Source: Candidatus Stahliibacteriota bacterium
GTDB taxonomy: Bacteria > Hydrothermota > Tepidihabitantia > B3-TA06
DNA: 7,156 nucleotides
Reading direction: 5' to 3'
NCBI GenBank assembly: GCA_030592225.1
Contig: JAUVJT010000111.1
Span: 1 to 7,156 of the forward strand
Shown: positions 4,634-7,156 of the stretch, piece by piece
Layout: each line of letters opens with the position of its first letter
Numbering within the stretch: position 1 is the first letter of the stretch
Made by a program: the position numbers and the translations under genes
The notes under the pieces: generated by a model
Told to the model about the DNA's origin: nothing
The model's database searches: none
What the model saw: the letters and a program-made list of their open reading frames with translations, nothing else

Positions 4634-5794
4634 ATGCAGAAGATATGGGACGTAATCGTGGTTGGCGGAGGCCCGGCAGGTTCCTCCGCAGCTAGGGTAA
4701 TCGCCGATGCCGGATACTCGGTCGTCATTCTGGACAAAAAGAAACGAATCGGCTCCCCCAACCACTGCGGCGAAGGGGTATCATCTTTATGCCTGGATGA
4801 GGTGGGAGTAAAAGCACCCCAGCCTTGGATTTTGAAACAGGTCAAGGGGTGCAAGCTCACCTTTCCCAACAAGACGGAGATACGCTTTACCCAGAAAGGC
4901 TACTGTATTGACAGGCCCTCCTTTGATCGTTTTTTGTCCAAAAGAGCAAGGGATGCAGGGACTGAGATAAAAATATCAACAACGGTTAATGGTATTCAAA
5001 ATGAACGCTCAGGGTGGGTGGTTGGCACCAACCGGGGCGAGTTCCGGGGTAAATTTCTGATTGGCGCTGCTGGAGCGTTATGCCCGGTGTCAGGTTATTT
5101 CAATCAGCGCCCCCCCATCCTGCCAGCGGTTCAGTACAAGTTTCATCCTGACGACGTTCCACTGGATTTTTCCGATGATCTGCTGCAGTTTCATCCCCGC
5201 GAGGATTTTGCTGGCGGCTATGTCTGGGTATTTAATCGAGGCAGGGAAATCTCGATAGGAGGAGGAGCATCCAGCAACCTCGCAGAACGCATGGAACGAT
5301 TCTGCCGACGGATGGGAGTTGACCCGAAAAAAAGAATAAAAACCGAAGGCGGGCCCATTCCCTTTTTGCGAAAGCCACTGCGGGTCGCGTTCCCTCGCGC
5401 CTTGCTTTGCGGGGACTCGGGAGGCTTCATCTATCCGGTTACCAAGGGAGGGGTGCACGGCGCAGTGTGGAGCGGGCGCATAGCCGGCGAGGTAATTTCC
5501 AAAGCTCTGGATGGAGATGACTCCTACCGCCTGTCCAACTATTCCTCTCGCGTCAGACCCTATCCCTGCCGCGATCCCATTCATCTTCTCATCCCCCAGG
5601 CGTTCTTTAAGTTCGACAACCCCATCATCAATACCATCGGAAAGATCATGGATAAAAAGGAATATACCGAGATTCCGGTTGCCCGCTTTCTGCGCTATTT
5701 CCTCTCAAAACCTGCCCCCCGCATCCTTTGGGGAATCGCCGTCGGCTTTGCAGTACAGCGATTCTACCATCACAGCGCTCGGTTCGCCTGGTGA
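4634..5794 (+). CDS. Geranylgeranyl reductase family FAD-dependent oxidoreductase
   Basis: The 386-residue flavoprotein opens with a Rossmann FAD motif, VIVVGGGPAGSSAA (7-20), ending its beta-alpha-beta unit at VVILDKK (30-36). NHCGEGVS (43-50) is the Cys-Gly motif typical of the geranylgeranyl reductase (GGR) family. DRPSFDRFLSKRARDAG (93-109) is the next conserved FAD-contact region. ALLCGDSGGFIYPVTKGGVH (256-275) holds the second FAD motif with D261 and the substrate-side loop. Family members reduce double bonds in polyprenyl chains of lipids, chlorophyll or quinones. In a diderm bacterium a menaquinone or other prenyl-lipid substrate is possible; the substrate here is not determined. The length is usual for the family. 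The C-terminal tail (about 350-386) is hydrophobic and basic, suggesting membrane contact. The start seems leaderless. Its TGA overlaps the GTG of the phosphoesterase gene by four bases, so they form an operon. Confidence 0.88.
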   Translation: MQKIWDVIVVGGGPAGSSAARVIADAGYSVVILDKKKRIGSPNHCGEGVSSLCLDEVGVKAPQPWILKQVKGCKLTFPNKTEIRFTQKGYCIDRPSFDRFLSKRARDAGTEIKISTTVNGIQNERSGWVVGTNRGEFRGKFLIGAAGALCPVSGYFNQRPPILPAVQYKFHPDDVPLDFSDDLLQFHPREDFAGGYVWVFNRGREISIGGGASSNLAERMERFCRRMGVDPKKRIKTEGGPIPFLRKPLRVAFPRALLCGDSGGFIYPVTKGGVHGAVWSGRIAGEVISKALDGDDSYRLSNYSSRVRPYPCRDPIHLLIPQAFFKFDNPIINTIGKIMDKKEYTEIPVARFLRYFLSKPAPRILWGIAVGFAVQRFYHHSARFAW

Positions 5795-6501
5795 GAATTC
5801 TTTTTGCATCCGATCTGCATGCCAGACCCGACGATACCGGACGTGAAAAGATATTCCTGGACTTTCTGAGCACCGAGGGGAAGGACTGCGATGCCTTGTA
5901 TCTTCTGGGTGATATCTTTGAGTTCGGCTTCGTTTTCCAGGGCAAGGCTCTGCCTGAATACTCGCCTTTGATAGAAGGAATCGCCGACCTCGTGAGAGGA
6001 GGAATCCCGGTCTTCTTCCTGGGTGGGAACCACGATCTATGGATGACTGGTTACTTGTACCGGAAAGGGATAGGCATTCTGCACGACGGGGACGTTATCG
6101 ATTCGTTCGGGAAGAAAATACAGATTTTTCACGGCATCCTGCGTCAAGCAGACGCGCTCTCCCGTTTTGCCGACCGCATCATGAAAAAACCGGACGCAGT
6201 GTGGGCATACTCCCTGCTTCCCCCCAGGTTAGCATTTAACCTTGCCCTTAAAGCTGCTCGTATCAGCAGAGAACGCCACCAGCCTTTCTCCACCCGTATC
6301 AACGCATCCAGGCTTAAGCCTATCGCTCCAACTGCGGAAATAGTCATCACCGGTCATCACCACACCCCTCTGAGCTTCATTTATAAGAATAAAGCCTTCT
6401 GGTGTCCCGGCGACTGGATTCGCCACTTTACCTATTTGGAAATAACGTCCTCCGGTCTAAAACTCAAATCCTTTTGCGTGAATACGTTCCTCGGCGGATA
6501 A
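5791..6501 (+). CDS. LpxH-like metallophosphoesterase (possible UDP-2,3-diacylglucosamine diphosphatase)
   Basis: The 236-residue calcineurin-type phosphoesterase has the full metal-binding set: SDLH (D8, H10), GDIFE (D41), GNHD (N80, H81), FHG (H114) and GHHH (H189, H191). These lie at almost the positions of the ligands of E. coli LpxH. GNHDLWM, the G-Y-L motif after it and CPGDWIRHFTY (205-215) resemble the Bacteroidetes-type LpxH branch. LpxH removes UMP from UDP-2,3-diacylglucosamine in lipid A synthesis on the inner face of the inner membrane. Odd point: the usual H-G-D after the fifth ligand is H-G-I-L here and the following loop is short, so substrate choice may differ. GTG at 5791 is chosen because the protein then starts directly at the first strand (RILFASDLH); an upstream in-frame start at 5728 would add 21 unconserved residues inside the flavoprotein gene. 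It is coupled to that gene through GTGA. Confidence 0.8.
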   Translation: MRILFASDLHARPDDTGREKIFLDFLSTEGKDCDALYLLGDIFEFGFVFQGKALPEYSPLIEGIADLVRGGIPVFFLGGNHDLWMTGYLYRKGIGILHDGDVIDSFGKKIQIFHGILRQADALSRFADRIMKKPDAVWAYSLLPPRLAFNLALKAARISRERHQPFSTRINASRLKPIAPTAEIVITGHHHTPLSFIYKNKAFWCPGDWIRHFTYLEITSSGLKLKSFCVNTFLGG

Positions 6502-7156
6502 CGCGAACCCGGCAGGCGGAAATCCGGCGATGTCGAACCGGGTCTTCCACTCGGCGAAATATCCCCATCCGGTGAAATCCGCTTCTATGGGGATTGTCTC
6601 CGAACTCTCCCCGGGCAGCTTGAGGAAATCCCAGTGAATGCCTTTGCAAAGCTTACGCAGGTGCGCCTTTGCCTCACGGGGAAGAAGAACGTGAATGTGG
6701 ATGAAATTGTCTATCCGGAACCAATGAATAGTGGCGCGCAAAATCGCGACCCCTTGAGGATTATCCGAGTGCAGGATAAGACGACGCAGCTTGCCCTCGA
6801 CCCATGCAGGTTCCCTGCCCAATTCCCGGGCAAGCAAGGCGGGGGTAATCTTTCCGGTGGAATTAACCGCACGCAGAAGCAGACGCTCCTCGTCTGAAAG
6901 ATTAGCGGTGAACGGAAAGTTGTAGGAACGCATGAGAAGCGGTTCTTCGGTCAGGCCCGCCTCACGAAGGAGAAGCTGCAGCTCCTCCCTGGTTCTGATA
7001 AAACAAAAGAAACTGGTGCACGCAAATCGTTTGGTAAAAAAAACCGCGTTGTGCAGACTTTCTTCGAGACCAGTTAGATTTTTCAGCAGATGTTCTTCGA
7101 GTTTCAGATCCCGCCGGTAGAGAGGCACCGCATATCGTTCCCACGTTCCACCGTAC
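6457..7156 (-). CDS. Winged-helix, Lrp/AsnC-like regulator candidate, 5' end outside window
   Basis: The frame is open from the stop at 6457 to the right edge; a GTG at 7128 would give 223 residues, but the upstream codons are also open and the N-terminus looks incomplete, so the gene probably starts beyond 7156. Numbered from that GTG, residues 77-119 (LSDEERLLLRAV ... ITPALLARELG ... VEGKLRRLI) read as a winged helix-turn-helix. They are flanked by two strand-helix segments, about 28-57 and 140-161 (NFIHIHVLLPREAKAHLRKL), like the ligand-binding halves of Lrp/AsnC proteins. DNA binding is inferred from the helix-turn-helix; no named family is certain. Several Trp and charged residues (WDFLKLPGES, GWGYFAEWKTRFDIAG) mark a conserved-looking C-terminal section. 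Its 3' end overlaps that of the phosphoesterase gene by 45 bp, tail to tail. Confidence 0.65.
   Translation of the reverse strand, partial: YGGTWERYAVPLYRRDLKLEEHLLKNLTGLEESLHNAVFFTKRFACTSFFCFIRTREELQLLLREAGLTEEPLLMRSYNFPFTANLSDEERLLLRAVNSTGKITPALLARELGREPAWVEGKLRRLILHSDNPQGVAILRATIHWFRIDNFIHIHVLLPREAKAHLRKLCKGIHWDFLKLPGESSETIPIEADFTGWGYFAEWKTRFDIAGFPPAGFALSAEERIHAKGFEF

Noticed and set aside
4558..4872. N-terminal extension of the adenosine-specific kinase frame
   Set aside because: The family start is MELKVV at 4557 with a good SD; the extension crosses both promoters and runs antisense to the flavoprotein gene.
5728..5790. Upstream start of the phosphoesterase gene
   Set aside because: The added 21 residues lie within the flavoprotein coding region and precede the first conserved strand; GTG at 5791 fits the family start and a typical GTGA coupling.
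6634..7120. Plus-strand open frames at the right end
   Set aside because: They are shadows of the minus-strand winged-helix gene, which has coherent domain structure.

Overview
The window looks like chromosomal DNA of a Gram-negative (diderm) bacterium of moderate GC. The evidence is an LpxH-type lipid A phosphoesterase, a lipoprotein, Shine-Dalgarno (SD) sites of the AGGAGG type and promoters of the TTGACA/TATAAT type. The phylum cannot be fixed from the sequence; the gene mix would suit a deep-branching or candidate bacterial lineage.

Left part (1-2780) is an accessory island with a probable anti-phage system. After a leftward promoter at the edge comes an unrecognised 166-residue protein (138-638), a non-coding gap with an orphan leftward promoter and a hairpin, and then a TIR-like protein of the ThsB/MTH538 type (926-1426, plus strand). 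Facing it on the minus strand is a two-gene operon: a second, shorter TIR-like protein (2723-2328) joined by a one-base stop/start overlap to a four-helix membrane protein made of two SLATT (DUF4231-type) modules (2328-1432). TIR enzymes that make a nucleotide signal and SLATT membrane effectors are both known from defence systems. Here they sit side by side with no visible SLOG, Macro or SIR2 sensor domain. Sampled 60-base lines are 33-40% GC in the TIR and SLATT genes, against 58% in a sampled line of the right half, which suggests transfer.

Middle (2780-4071): a repeat-rich spacer with 10-bp and 11-bp phased repeats and an orphan rightward promoter, a terminator, a small unknown lipoprotein gene (3596-3120), and a tRNA-His gene (3738-3810). 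The DNA after the tRNA contains repeated copies of the tRNA 3' end.

Right part (4072-7156) is ordinary metabolic DNA. An adenosine-specific kinase family gene (4557-4072) is divergent from a geranylgeranyl-reductase-family flavoprotein gene (4634-5794), and the two promoters appear to share one palindromic -35 hexamer. The flavoprotein overlaps by four bases (GTGA) a metallophosphoesterase resembling UDP-2,3-diacylglucosamine diphosphatase (5791-6501), so the pair may act on lipids. A winged-helix regulator-like gene enters from the right edge on the minus strand and overlaps the phosphoesterase tail-to-tail by 45 bp.

A consistent local feature is the promoter pattern: eight of the ten promoter-like sites read by eye have a 16-bp spacer, and several place the expected transcript start only about 10-30 bases before the start codon, or on it.
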